59,950 nt of DNA, taken from Bradyrhizobium huanghuaihaiense (lineage in GTDB: Bacteria; Pseudomonadota; Alphaproteobacteria; Rhizobiales; Xanthobacteraceae). The DNA is taken from assembly GCF_007830635.1 (NCBI RefSeq), contig NZ_VLLA01000034.1, forward strand, positions 1 through 59,950, given 5' to 3'. The notes beneath the pieces are model-generated. The model saw only the letters and a program-made list of their open reading frames with translations, was not told the DNA's origin and did no database searches. Below, piece by piece: positions 7,868 to 16,352 of the stretch (within the stretch, counting starts at the first letter, position 1; each line of letters begins with the position of its first letter). The translations under genes and the position numbers were made by a program.

Positions 7868-8959
7868 ATGATCCGACTGTTAGCAACAACTCATTAGGTC
7901 TGGTGCTGGCAAGCGCAGCCTTTGCGCAATCGCCAAGTACGAACACGAAGCCCGAGCAGACGCCGCAATCCCAACCGAATTCCGCCGCGCCGTCCAACGC
8001 CGCGCCGTCAGGCGCTGCTGGCCCGCAGCAGTCCACATCGCAGCCGCAGCAATCACCGACATCGGCGCAGAACGCACAGAGCGCCACACCGCCTGCCAAC
8101 ACCGGCTCCGGCACCTCGAACGCTGCCAACAGCACCGACACGTCCTCGCGGCCGCAAAGCGGGGCCGCAAACTCGAGTACGACCGGAAACCAGCCCGCGA
8201 CCCAGGAGAGCGCCAATCCACCGGCAACGAACCAGGCGCAGGATCGCTCCAATCCGCCGCCGTCCAACAGCAACCAGGCACAGCAGGCACCGAGCGGGAC
8301 CGGGACCAACCAGGCTCAGCAAACGCCGAATGCGCCGGCCAGCAATCAGGCGCAGGGTGATCGGACGGGAACCAATTCACAGGCTGCCGCCGACGTCAAT
8401 CTCAACCGCCAGCAGGAAACCAAGATCAGCGCTTCGATCTCGCACCTGAACGTGCGGCCGCTGACGAATGTCAATTTCTCACTGAACGTCGGCACGGTGG
8501 TGCCTCGCGATGTGCACCTCTCGACGCTGCCGCCTGATGTCGTCGAGATCGTGCCGCAATATCGCGGCTACAGCTTCGCGCTGGTGAAGGATCAGATCGT
8601 GGTGGTCGATCCCGCGAGCTACAAGATCGTGACGGTCCTTCCGTATTCCGGACAGTCGACGGCGACGACGACCACGCGCGAGCAGCGCCAGCAAGTTCTC
8701 GGATCGCGATCGCGAGGTGATCCGCAAGCATGCGAAGACCCGCACCGAGGGGCGCAGCGAGGCGCGGACCACTGGCAGCACCGTACGCACCGAGATCCAT
8801 GTCGGCGACCGCGTCCCCGAGACTGTCGAGGTCGAGGAATTCCCGAGCACGGTCTATCGCGACGCGCCAGACCTGCGGGAATATCGCTACATCCATCGCG
8901 ATACGCGGACCTACGTCATCGAGCCTCGCGAACGTCGCGTGATCGAGGAGATCGACTAG
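7868..8959 (+). pseudogene. DUF1236 exported protein, disrupted by two frameshifts
   Basis: ATG at 7868 starts MIRLLATT, then a stop occurs at 7895-7897. Adding one base after 7891 restores a perfect signal peptide (TALGLVLASAAFAQS) in frame with the long Gln/Ser/Pro/Asn-rich segment and a first DUF1236 unit (VGTVVPRDVHLSTLPPDVVEIVPQYRGY). A second shift near 8690 breaks the frame again; the other frame continues KFSDRDREVIRKHA and a second DUF1236 unit (VGDRVPETVEVEEFPSTVYRD) and ends at 8957-8959. As it stands the gene cannot make the full exported protein. Either it is a recent pseudogene or both shifts are sequencing errors; the second is plausible because the rest of the coding sequence is undegraded. 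Confidence 0.75.
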
Positions 8960-9006
8960 CCCCGATGCCGTTGGAAGCCGCTCGTCCGAGCGGCTTCCGG
9001 CTCGCA

Positions 9007-9969
9007 TCAGCTCGAGGAACGCTCGCGCGATGCTACACGGATGGCTCGGGCCTTGGCGCTCTTTCCGGCCGCGCGCGCCGCAATCATGCTGCGCGCCTTG
9101 CCGTGGACTGAGGCGCTCTTCCGCAGCAAGGACGCAAACCGCTTGCGCGCACGGTTTGCCGAGAGGCGCGCCGCCAGGTGCTCGGCCCTGCGCAAGGTGG
9201 TGACGACGGACGGCGTCAGGTTCACCGGAACCCAGGCAACGTCCTTCGTCTTGGAGAGGCTGCCGATGCCTTCGCATGGCGCCTCGCGCGGCAGGTCAAT
9301 CCTGATTGCGAGGGCCTCCGAGCGTTCGGTCCAGTCCTCAGCCCTGGTGCCGGTGATGATGCGGACATAGTCACGCGTCTCGCGCGGCAGCTCGCTCTCC
9401 CTGGCGAGCCATTTCTGGATGCGACCAGGCCCAGCGTTGTAGGCAGCCGCGGCGAGACCGAGATTGCCGAAATCGTCGCGGAGCTTGCGCAGAAACTTTG
9501 CCGATGCCGGCAAGGCCTTCATGGCATCGAAGGGATCGTCGAGGCCGACTTCGGCGGCCGTCTCCGGCATGAACTGCGCGACGCCCTGCGCACCGGCCGA
9601 GCTGACCTCGTTGGAACGAAAGCGGCTCTCCTGCCAGAGCAGACGCGCGAAGAACGGCACGGGAATGCCGCTGGCCTCAGCCGCTTCCTTCAGCGCGTGA
9701 CAGAATTGCTCGGTCGGCGAAGCCGCGGCCTGCACGACGGTTTCGATGGTGCGTGGCGGCTCGATCGTCTCCTCGTAAGCCGCGCGCGCATTCGCGAGCT
9801 CAATGGCCTGCACGCTCGCGAGGAAGAGATCAACCAGGGGAACCAGCGCGGGCGCGCGGTCGGCTTTCGGAGTGGCGCTGTCGATGCTTGATGCCTGCCG
9901 GGAGGGCGATGAGCCGACGTCGCACATCAGAATCAGGAACGCAGCACAAGCCGCGACGAGAAATCGCAT
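9007..9969 (-). CDS. Lytic transglycosylase domain protein (SLT family)
   Basis: A 320-aa exported protein. The signal peptide is about residues 1-19 (FLVAACAAFLILMCDVGSS; the Cys could also be a lipidation site, though no clean lipobox is seen). The SLT domain occupies about residues 88-200. The catalytic Glu is E114 in LLWQESRFRSN, followed by SSAGAQGVAQFMPETA and LAAAAYNAGPGRIQKWL, the usual order of family 1 soluble lytic transglycosylases. The C-terminal third is Arg/Ala/Lys-rich and probably disordered or wall-associated. It should cleave peptidoglycan glycan strands in the periplasm with 1,6-anhydro product formation. No operon partner is evident. Confidence 0.9.
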   Translation of the reverse strand: MRFLVAACAAFLILMCDVGSSPSRQASSIDSATPKADRAPALVPLVDLFLASVQAIELANARAAYEETIEPPRTIETVVQAAASPTEQFCHALKEAAEASGIPVPFFARLLWQESRFRSNEVSSAGAQGVAQFMPETAAEVGLDDPFDAMKALPASAKFLRKLRDDFGNLGLAAAAYNAGPGRIQKWLARESELPRETRDYVRIITGTRAEDWTERSEALAIRIDLPREAPCEGIGSLSKTKDVAWVPVNLTPSVVTTLRRAEHLAARLSANRARKRFASLLRKSASVHGKARSMIAARAAGKSAKARAIRVASRERSSS

Positions 9970-10168
9970 CTCGGTAAGAGTCCTCGAACTGTGGGGGAAC
10001 GACCGGCGCCTGCGCCGGAGACGAGGACTTCATTAACCGTAATTGCGGCGAAGCTGCGATTCCGAAGGGCGCACGGTGTTAGTACGGTGTTCCCACGGCT
10101 GAACATGCGCCGTCGGCCCGCGGATCTACGGGAACCGCGGCGCTGTCACGCTAGTGTGCGCAGAGCGC

Positions 10169-10444
10169 TTACGCCTTGGGGAAATCCTTGCGCATCGCGA
10201 TCTCGGCGGCATCGCCGGGCGACAGCACGGTCTGGTCGAAGGCGGCCTGCGGCTTCGTCATGATGTCATAGAGCGAGATGCCCTTGATCGGCTTGTCCAT
10301 GAGCTCGCGGACGCAGTCGGCGAGCGTGCCATTGTAGACGAGATAGGGCGGGCCCCGATCCTTCTGCCTCTCGCCCTTCAGCGATGGCCACTTCTTCAGC
10401 TCGGCCGGCGCGTCGTAGGCGATCGGCGATCCCTCTTTGAACAT
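10169..10444 (-). CDS. Conserved hypothetical protein, 91 aa
   Basis: A short soluble protein without signal peptide or membrane segment. The sequence has a central NGTLADCVRELMDKPIKGISLYDIMTK segment that looks like a folded helical unit with one Cys. I recall similar short proteins in Bradyrhizobium genomes but no functional name. It starts with ATG at 10444. The reading frame shows the codon bias of neighbouring genes (GC-rich third positions), which supports it being real. It lies on the same strand as the VOC gene upstream, 77 bases away, and could be co-transcribed. Confidence 0.6.
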   Translation of the reverse strand: MFKEGSPIAYDAPAELKKWPSLKGERQKDRGPPYLVYNGTLADCVRELMDKPIKGISLYDIMTKPQAAFDQTVLSPGDAAEIAMRKDFPKA

Positions 10445-10521
10445 GCGTCTGGTCCCGGCGACTTGGATGGCCTGGAATCCTAGAGCCGCCGGGTAAACAC
10501 ACGTTAAAGAAATAGTTCAAA

Positions 10522-11379
10522 TCAGCCGGCAATGAAGGCGAGCAGGGTGCCGTTGGCTTTGGCCGGCGGCACGCAGATCGCGGTCCCGCTGCGCACGGCA
10601 GCCGACCCCAGCGCCTTCTCGGTCGCTGCGAGATCGCCGCTGACCAGCACCAGGGCCGCCCCGCCGCGCTCGGAGAGGCCCGCGAGCGGGACGCCGGGAT
10701 AGCGCTTTCCGAGCTGGTCCAGCGTCAGATAGACGAAATCGGCGCGCTCGCCGCCGGAGGGCACGGTCACGGCGCCGTCGGCCTCCGCCTTCGGCTCGCG
10801 GTCGATCAGCCGGCCGAGATGGGCGGCGTCCTTCGCTGGCTCCGGCGTTGCGATCAGCGTCTGCTTGATCCGCCTGGCCGCATTGGCGTGCTTCATCAGC
10901 TCGGGGATCCACACGGTCTCGCGGGTCTTGTGCTGGCAGGCGAAGATGCGCACGCCGCCCGGCGCCTCCGCGGTCGGCCACATGAAGGTGCGGAATTTCG
11001 CCGCCGAGATCGTACCATCAGGCAGCGTGACAGGGCGTTCGAAATCAGTAGGGCCGATCGGCGTCAGGCCGCGCGCGCGAATCTCCTCCGCGCCGGCGGC
11101 GCTGTCGACCGCAGTGAAGGCGATGCGCTCGATGCCCTCGCCATGCCGCTCGACGAAGGCGCGGGCCGGCGCATTGTGCTCGGTCGCCACCAGCACGCCG
11201 AGCAGCTCCATATAGTCGGGGTCGAACATGATGGTGTAGTTGCCGGTGCCCATATGCGCACTGTGGGTGCCGCGCGGGGAGATGGTGAAGCCGAGCTGGC
11301 GATAGTTCTCGGCGGCCTTGTCGAGATCCTTCACCATGACCACGGCGTGGTCGATACCGATGACGTTTTTGAGGGCCAC
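10522..11379 (-). CDS. VOC (glyoxalase-like) family protein
   Basis: A 285-aa protein. The N-terminus IGIDHAVVMVKDLDKAAENYRQLGFTISPRGTHSAHMGTGNY is typical of the glyoxalase-like fold, with a likely metal-ligand His in GIDHAVV. GVRIFACQHKTRETVW follows in the middle, and a second, more divergent half ends in TLLAFIAG. The large size and the GTxSAHMGTGNY segment resemble the Glyoxalase_3-like subgroup of VOC proteins; a specific substrate is not known. The GTG at 11379 with GGGGAT upstream was chosen over a longer frame because ALKNVIGIDHAV is the natural N-terminus. It lies downstream of the urate hydroxylase gene on the same strand (147-base gap), perhaps co-regulated. Confidence 0.82.
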   Translation of the reverse strand: MALKNVIGIDHAVVMVKDLDKAAENYRQLGFTISPRGTHSAHMGTGNYTIMFDPDYMELLGVLVATEHNAPARAFVERHGEGIERIAFTAVDSAAGAEEIRARGLTPIGPTDFERPVTLPDGTISAAKFRTFMWPTAEAPGGVRIFACQHKTRETVWIPELMKHANAARRIKQTLIATPEPAKDAAHLGRLIDREPKAEADGAVTVPSGGERADFVYLTLDQLGKRYPGVPLAGLSERGGAALVLVSGDLAATEKALGSAAVRSGTAICVPPAKANGTLLAFIAG

Positions 11380-11526
11380 TGTTCTTATCCCCGAATGCAA
11401 ACTGAATTTGACCGCACCAGCGGCCGCTTGGTCCTGTCTACGCCGGATAGGCGATCGAGTCATTTTCAATTCTGTGGGAGATGCGGAATTTCATTCCGCG
11501 AAATGCGTTATCGACGCATGACGGCC

Positions 11527-12717
11527 TTAGCGGGCCTGCTCGATATAGGCTGCGAGGATGGCGCGCTCCTCGCTGGTCATCTCGGTGATGTTGCCCGGCG
11601 GCATTGCATTGGACCAGGCGGCGACGCGGCCGATCAAGCGAATGTTGCGCTGGATGTGCTCGGGCGCATCGAGCAAAATGCCTTTTGGCGCGGTGACGAT
11701 GCCGGCCCAGACCGGTTCGGCCGCGTGGCACATGCTACAGCGGGACATCACGATCTCCTCGACATTGGCGACCGTGACCGGCGTCGACAGCGCGCCCGTC
11801 TTCACCTCGCGCGGGCCGGCGGCGGACAGGAAAAGGATCGCGATCACGCCGATCGCGGCTACGCCCCACACCCACCATGGCGATTTGCGCCCGGCATGAC
11901 CCTCGTTGAAGAAATGACGGATCACCGGCCCGAGCGCCAGAATGATCGCGACGATGATCCAGTTGAATTTTGTCGCGTAGAGCAGGGGATAGTGGTTGCT
12001 GATCATCAGCACGACCACGGGCAGCGTCAGATAGTTGTTGTGGACCGAGCGCTCCTTGCTGGCCTTGCCGAGCTTCGGATCGGGCGCCTGTCCCGCGACC
12101 AGCGCCGCCACGATCTTCTTCTGGTTCGGGATGATCAGCGTGAAGACGTTGGCGACCATGATGGTGCCGATGATCGCTCCGATCTGGTTGAAGGCGCCGC
12201 GGCCGCTCAGCACATGGGTGAAGGCATAGGTGAGTGCGACCAGGAACAGATAGCCGCCGATGGCGAAGGGCAGCTCGCGCTGTGCCAGTCCGCGGCGGCA
12301 GGCGGCCTCGTAGAGCAGCCACGCCAGCGCCAGGCTGCAGAAGCTGAACAGGCCGGCCTGGAACGGCGTGAGATCGAGGATCGACTTGTCGACCAGGAAC
12401 AAATCGGCCTCGAGATAATACACCACGACCATCAGCGCGAAGCCGGATAGCCAGGTGGTGTAGGCTTCCCATTTGAACCAGGTCAGCTCGTCGGGCATCT
12501 GGGTGGGCGCCACCAGATATTTCATGATCCGGTAGAAGCCGCCGCCATGGACCTGCCAGGCCTCGCCCTGCACGCCGTCCGGCAGGTCAGACCTCGGCTT
12601 CAGGCTGAGATCGAGGGCGATGAAGTAGAAGGAGCTGCCGATCCAGGCGATCGCCGCCACCACGTGCAGCCAGCGAAGCAGCAGGCTCGCCCATTCCGAT
12701 ATGATGGATCCCCACAT
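11527..12717 (-). CDS. puuD: Urate hydroxylase PuuD with C-terminal cytochrome c domain
   Basis: A 396-aa inner-membrane protein. The first about 290 residues hold multiple membrane helices with the PuuD signatures LLRWLHVVAAIAWIGSSFYFIALD and VHGGGFYRIMKY, and His residues in membrane context (SVHNNYLTLPVV, ISNHYPL). A C-terminal cytochrome c domain follows, with CSMCH at residues 327-331 and a likely Met ligand at M372 (MPPGN). PuuD proteins oxidise urate to 5-hydroxyisourate and pass electrons through the fused cytochrome to the respiratory chain. The start at 12717 gives the usual N-terminus; the frame extends 27 codons upstream without similarity. No other purine-degradation genes are adjacent. 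Confidence 0.88.
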   Translation of the reverse strand: MWGSIISEWASLLLRWLHVVAAIAWIGSSFYFIALDLSLKPRSDLPDGVQGEAWQVHGGGFYRIMKYLVAPTQMPDELTWFKWEAYTTWLSGFALMVVVYYLEADLFLVDKSILDLTPFQAGLFSFCSLALAWLLYEAACRRGLAQRELPFAIGGYLFLVALTYAFTHVLSGRGAFNQIGAIIGTIMVANVFTLIIPNQKKIVAALVAGQAPDPKLGKASKERSVHNNYLTLPVVVLMISNHYPLLYATKFNWIIVAIILALGPVIRHFFNEGHAGRKSPWWVWGVAAIGVIAILFLSAAGPREVKTGALSTPVTVANVEEIVMSRCSMCHAAEPVWAGIVTAPKGILLDAPEHIQRNIRLIGRVAAWSNAMPPGNITEMTSEERAILAAYIEQAR

Positions 12718-12954
12718 GATCACCCCATCAGGTGCGACATTGACGCCGCAGCTTTGATGACCGCAACCGGCGGCCGCCGCCCCTGCAATGTGTCGCACCG
12801 ATCAGCCGCATTTTCCAGTATGATGGGCTGCGGCTGATGCACATCGTGCGGGCATGAGCTGATGTGGGATTCGGCAGGCGTTTGACCTGCCGCAGAACGT
12901 TTGCGGGTCGACCAACGTTGACGTTGGCGACGTGCAGGCCGGGAGGATGGCGAC

Positions 12955-14286
12955 GTGAAGAACAGGATTTCGTCCGTGGCGATGTCCGCGAGGTTGCTGG
13001 TCGTTGTTGCGTCTGGCGTGCAGGCCGACCCGGTGCTGCAGGGCAAGGACGCCTATGGCGATTGGCGGGCCGACAAGCCCGGCGCGGTCAGGCTAATCCG
13101 GCCGCAGGACCTCGCCAGGCCCAATGCGACGCCGTCGGTTGCCAGCTTCTCGCGCGTGGTGCCGCGGCCTTCGCAGGCATCGCTCCTGGTGCCGGCCGGC
13201 TTCAAGATCGAGCTGTTCGCCGAAGGCTTGCGCGCGCCGCGCATCATCAGGGTCGCGCCGAACGGCGATGTCTTCGTCGCGGAAACGCGGGCCGGCACCA
13301 TTCGCGTGCTACGCACTGGGGAGGGCGGCAAGGTCGCGACCAACGAGGTGTTTGCGAGCGGCTTGAAGCAGCCGTTCGGCATCGCCTTCTTTCCAAATGG
13401 CGACAACCCGCAATGGGTCTATGTCGCCAACACCGACAGCGTCGTCCGCTTTCCCTATCAGGCCGGCGATCTCAAGGCGCGTGGCAAGGCGCAGACGATC
13501 GTGGTGAGCCTGCCGCATGACGGCGGCCATTCCACGCGCGATATCGTCTTCACACCGGACGACAAGCGCATGCTGGTGTCGGTGGGTTCGCTCAGCAATG
13601 TCGCCGAGGGCATGGGAACGCCGCCGGGCGGAATGGGTGCCTGGTCGAAAGCGCAGCCGCTCGGCGCGGCCTGGGCGAGCGAGACGGAGCGCGCCACCGT
13701 GCTGGCCTTCAATCCCGATGGCAAGGAGCGGAAGATCTACGCCACCGGCATCCGCAACTGCGTCGGGCTCGCGGTCCAGCCGCAGACCGGTCTGCCCTGG
13801 TGCTCGACCAACGAGCGCGACGGCCTCGGCGACGATCTCGTGCCCGACTATGTGACGAGTGTGAAGGAAGGCGCGTTCTACGGCTGGCCGTGGTTCTATA
13901 TCGGCGGCAACGAAGACCCGCGCCATGCCGGCGCGCGGCCTGATATCAAGGACAAGGTGACGGTCCCCGACGTGCTGATTCAGCCGCACTCGGCCTCGCT
14001 CGGCATGACGTTCTACCAGGGCACGCAATTTCCATCGGAGTACCAGGGCGACGCTTTCGCCGCCGAGCACGGCTCCTGGAACCGCTCCAAGCGCACCGGC
14101 TACAAGGTGATCCGCATCCGGATGAAGGACGGCAAGCCGACCGGCGAGTACGAGGATTTCGTCACGGGGTTTGTGCTGAGCGACACGGAAGTGTGGGGCA
14201 GGCCGGTGGGCGTGGCGGTGGCGAAGGATGGGTCGCTGCTGGTGTCGGAGGATGGCAACGGCACGATCTGGCGGGTGACGCACTGA
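12955..14286 (+). CDS. PQQ-dependent sugar (sorbosone-type) dehydrogenase, exported
   Basis: A 443-aa protein beginning with GTG at 12955 and a strong GGGAGG site at 12941-12946. The N-terminal region is a probable signal peptide (ARLLVVVASGVQA). The six-bladed propeller begins near residue 80 (VPAGFKIELFAEGLRAPRIIRVAPNGDVFVAETRAGTIRVL), followed by GLKQPFGIAFFP, HDGGHSTRDIVF, GIRNCVGLAVQP, NERDGLGDDLVPDYVT and FYGWPWFYIGG. These are the glucose/sorbosone dehydrogenase family blocks that hold PQQ and calcium. It should oxidise an aldose or sorbosone in the periplasm and feed electrons to the membrane chain. It is monocistronic, followed by a palindromic repeat. Confidence 0.85.
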   Translation: MKNRISSVAMSARLLVVVASGVQADPVLQGKDAYGDWRADKPGAVRLIRPQDLARPNATPSVASFSRVVPRPSQASLLVPAGFKIELFAEGLRAPRIIRVAPNGDVFVAETRAGTIRVLRTGEGGKVATNEVFASGLKQPFGIAFFPNGDNPQWVYVANTDSVVRFPYQAGDLKARGKAQTIVVSLPHDGGHSTRDIVFTPDDKRMLVSVGSLSNVAEGMGTPPGGMGAWSKAQPLGAAWASETERATVLAFNPDGKERKIYATGIRNCVGLAVQPQTGLPWCSTNERDGLGDDLVPDYVTSVKEGAFYGWPWFYIGGNEDPRHAGARPDIKDKVTVPDVLIQPHSASLGMTFYQGTQFPSEYQGDAFAAEHGSWNRSKRTGYKVIRIRMKDGKPTGEYEDFVTGFVLSDTEVWGRPVGVAVAKDGSLLVSEDGNGTIWRVTH

Positions 14287-14455
14287 TCTTACCCTCCCCT
14301 GGAGGGGGAGGGTCGATCGCGCGCAGCGCGAGCGGGGTGGGGTGATCTCTCCACACGGAAACTGTTGGACGGGGAGGGACCTTCACCCCACCCCGCTGCG
14401 CATTCCGCTTCGCTACATGCGCACCGACCCTCCCCCTCCAGGGGAGGGTAAGAGC
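14287..14455. repeat. Large inverted repeat between convergent genes
   Basis: The arms CCCTCCCCTGGAGGGGGAGGG and its near-complement CCCTCCCCCTCCAGGGGAGGG enclose a spacer with GGGGTGGGGTGA and TTCACCCCACCCC, so the whole region can form a long hairpin. It separates a plus-strand gene from the minus-strand SDR gene and probably acts as a two-way terminator. It is a dispersed intergenic palindrome of the type common in Bradyrhizobium. Confidence 0.75.
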
Positions 14456-14468
14456 AGCATGCTCGCTT

Positions 14469-15269
14469 CTACCCCCGCCTCACGCTGGCGCCGCCATCCA
14501 CCGGCAGCGTCACGCCCGTGATGAAGCCCGCCTCGTCCGACGCCAGAAACAGCGCGGCGTTCGCGACGTCCCAACCCGTTCCCATCTTCTTGCGCAGCGG
14601 CACCTTGCTGTCGCGCTCGGCTTCGACCTCGGCGCGGGTCTTGTGCCATTCGCGGGCGCGGGTATCGACCGCCATCGGCGTGTTCATCAGGCCGGGCAGG
14701 ATGACGTTGGCGCGGATGCCGTATTCGGCGTTCTGGTAGGCGAGCTGTTCGGTGAAGGCGATCATCGCCGATTTGGTTGCCTTGTAGGCGACATAAGGAT
14801 ACGTCGTGATCGCCGCCATCGAGGAGATGTTGATGATGGCGCCGCTCTTTTGCGCGCGCATGATCGGGATCACCTCTTTCGCTGCGAGGATGCAGCTCTT
14901 CAGGTTGATGGCGACGACGCGGTCGAAGGCCTCCTCGGTGAGTTGAAGCAGCTCGGCATCGCCGCCGGACAGGCTGACGCCGACATTGTTGTGCAGCACG
15001 TCAATCCGGCCCCAGCGCATTTGCGCGTCCGCGACCATTGCCTTGATGTCGGCTGACTTGGTCACGTCGGCCTTGAAGGCCGCGGCGGTACCGCCTTTTG
15101 CGGTGACCATCGCAACCGTTTCCTGCGCCGACTCCAGGTGGTGATCGACGCACAGCACCTTGGCGCCTTCGCGCGCGAAGGTCAGCGCGGTGGCGCGGCC
15201 ATTGCCCATGCCTTCGCCCGGGCTCTGGCCGGCGCCGACGACGATGGCAACCTTGTCCTTCAAGCGCAT
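14469..15269 (-). CDS. SDR-family NAD(P)-dependent oxidoreductase
   Basis: A 266-aa classical short-chain dehydrogenase. The cofactor motif is the variant VVGAGQSPGEGMGNGRA (residues 10-26), NNVGVS replaces the usual NNAG, and the catalytic Ser lies in INISSMAA with YxxxK in YVAYKATK. The C-terminal GFITGVTLPVDGGASV is the usual SDR end. The longer glycine loop (GQSPGEGMGNG) is found in a subgroup of SDRs of unknown substrate. It is cytoplasmic. A GGGAG ribosome binding site precedes the ATG at 15269. It is divergent from cyoA, with 240-odd bases between them that may hold promoters for both; no specific operator was seen. Confidence 0.9.
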   Translation of the reverse strand: MRLKDKVAIVVGAGQSPGEGMGNGRATALTFAREGAKVLCVDHHLESAQETVAMVTAKGGTAAAFKADVTKSADIKAMVADAQMRWGRIDVLHNNVGVSLSGGDAELLQLTEEAFDRVVAINLKSCILAAKEVIPIMRAQKSGAIINISSMAAITTYPYVAYKATKSAMIAFTEQLAYQNAEYGIRANVILPGLMNTPMAVDTRAREWHKTRAEVEAERDSKVPLRKKMGTGWDVANAALFLASDEAGFITGVTLPVDGGASVRRG

Positions 15270-15518
15270 TTCAGCTCACTCCCTGGATCGGTACATCTCA
15301 TTATTTTCGTGCAGATTAGCAATCGACCAGACCGGCGAGAAGGGCGCCGCTCCTGCGTTCATGTCATTGACATCACATGGAATTGCATGCTGCGGCCGGC
15401 TCAACGGGCATGGCTCCCCTTGCGGTTCAGGAACCGTTCCGAAGTCGCGGCGTTTGTTGCGGAGCCTTTTCCGCGCTAGGCTCTCTCCCGGGGCTTCCCA
15501 ATCGCCAGTGGCTTGCCG

Positions 15519-16352
15519 ATGAATCTGCTCGACCCACAAGGGCCCGTGGCTGCGGCCAACAGCACCATCCTGGTCGATTCCGTCTTCATCATGCTCGTGA
15601 TCGTGGTGCCGACCATCGTCGCGATCCTGGCCTTTGCGTTCTGGTTTCGCGCATCCAATACAAAAGCGCGCTTCCAGCCGGACTTCGTCTATTCCGGCCG
15701 CGTCGAAATGGTGGTGTGGTCGATACCTGCGCTGACCGTCATCCTGCTCGGCGGTGTCGCCTGGATCGGCTCGCACCAGCTCGATCCCGCCGCGCCCGTC
15801 CCGGGGACCGGCAGTCCGGTGCGCATCCAGGCCGTCTCGCTCGACTGGAAATGGCTGTTCATCTATCCGGACCAGCGCATCGCCACCGTCAACACGCTGA
15901 CGGTGCCGGCCGGCGCCGAGCTGAATTTCCAGCTGACGTCGTCGAGCGTGATGAACACGTTCTTCATCCCGCAGCTCGGCAGCATGATCTACACCATGAA
16001 CGGCATGGTGACGCGGCTGAACCTGCGCGCGGACAACGAGGGCAAGTTGCAAGGCCTGTCGGCGCATTTCTCCGGCGACGGCTTTCCCGACATGATGTTC
16101 GACGTCAACGTGATCTCGCCGCTGGCGTTTCCCGACTGGGTCGCGACCACGGCGAAGAGCGATGCCGTGCTGAACGAGGCCAGCTACAAGGCATTGATGC
16201 AGCAGGGCATCGAGCGGGGCCGGCCGACCTACCGCCTGGAAGACCCGCGTCTGTTCGACCTGATCGCAACCCAGCACATTCCGCCGGGGCCTGGCCCCGA
16301 GCTGATATCGGCTGCCGGCCGGTCGCACAGTGGAGGCCACGATGCTCGGTAA
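15519..16352 (+). CDS. cyoA: Cytochrome o ubiquinol oxidase subunit II
   Basis: A 277-aa subunit II with two N-terminal membrane helices (about residues 18-45 and 62-85), then the periplasmic cupredoxin-like domain beginning IQAVSLDWKWLFIYPDQ. Quinol-oxidase features are visible: the CuA ligand region is replaced (SSVMNTFFIPQLGSMIYTMNGM and AHFSGDGFPDMMFDV), so electrons come from quinol, not cytochrome c. Unlike the E. coli protein there is no lipoprotein signal; the mature-like start NLLDPQGPV follows immediately. ATG 15519 was chosen over TTG 15513, and a stop at 15477-15479 rules out a longer leader. It overlaps cyoB by 11 bases. Confidence 0.92.
   Translation: MNLLDPQGPVAAANSTILVDSVFIMLVIVVPTIVAILAFAFWFRASNTKARFQPDFVYSGRVEMVVWSIPALTVILLGGVAWIGSHQLDPAAPVPGTGSPVRIQAVSLDWKWLFIYPDQRIATVNTLTVPAGAELNFQLTSSSVMNTFFIPQLGSMIYTMNGMVTRLNLRADNEGKLQGLSAHFSGDGFPDMMFDVNVISPLAFPDWVATTAKSDAVLNEASYKALMQQGIERGRPTYRLEDPRLFDLIATQHIPPGPGPELISAAGRSHSGGHDAR

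Noticed and set aside
10819..12450. Long plus-strand ORF of 543 codons
   Set aside because: Antisense shadow of the VOC and PuuD genes; composition rich in Arg, His, Asp and Gly typical of the complementary frame in GC-rich DNA.
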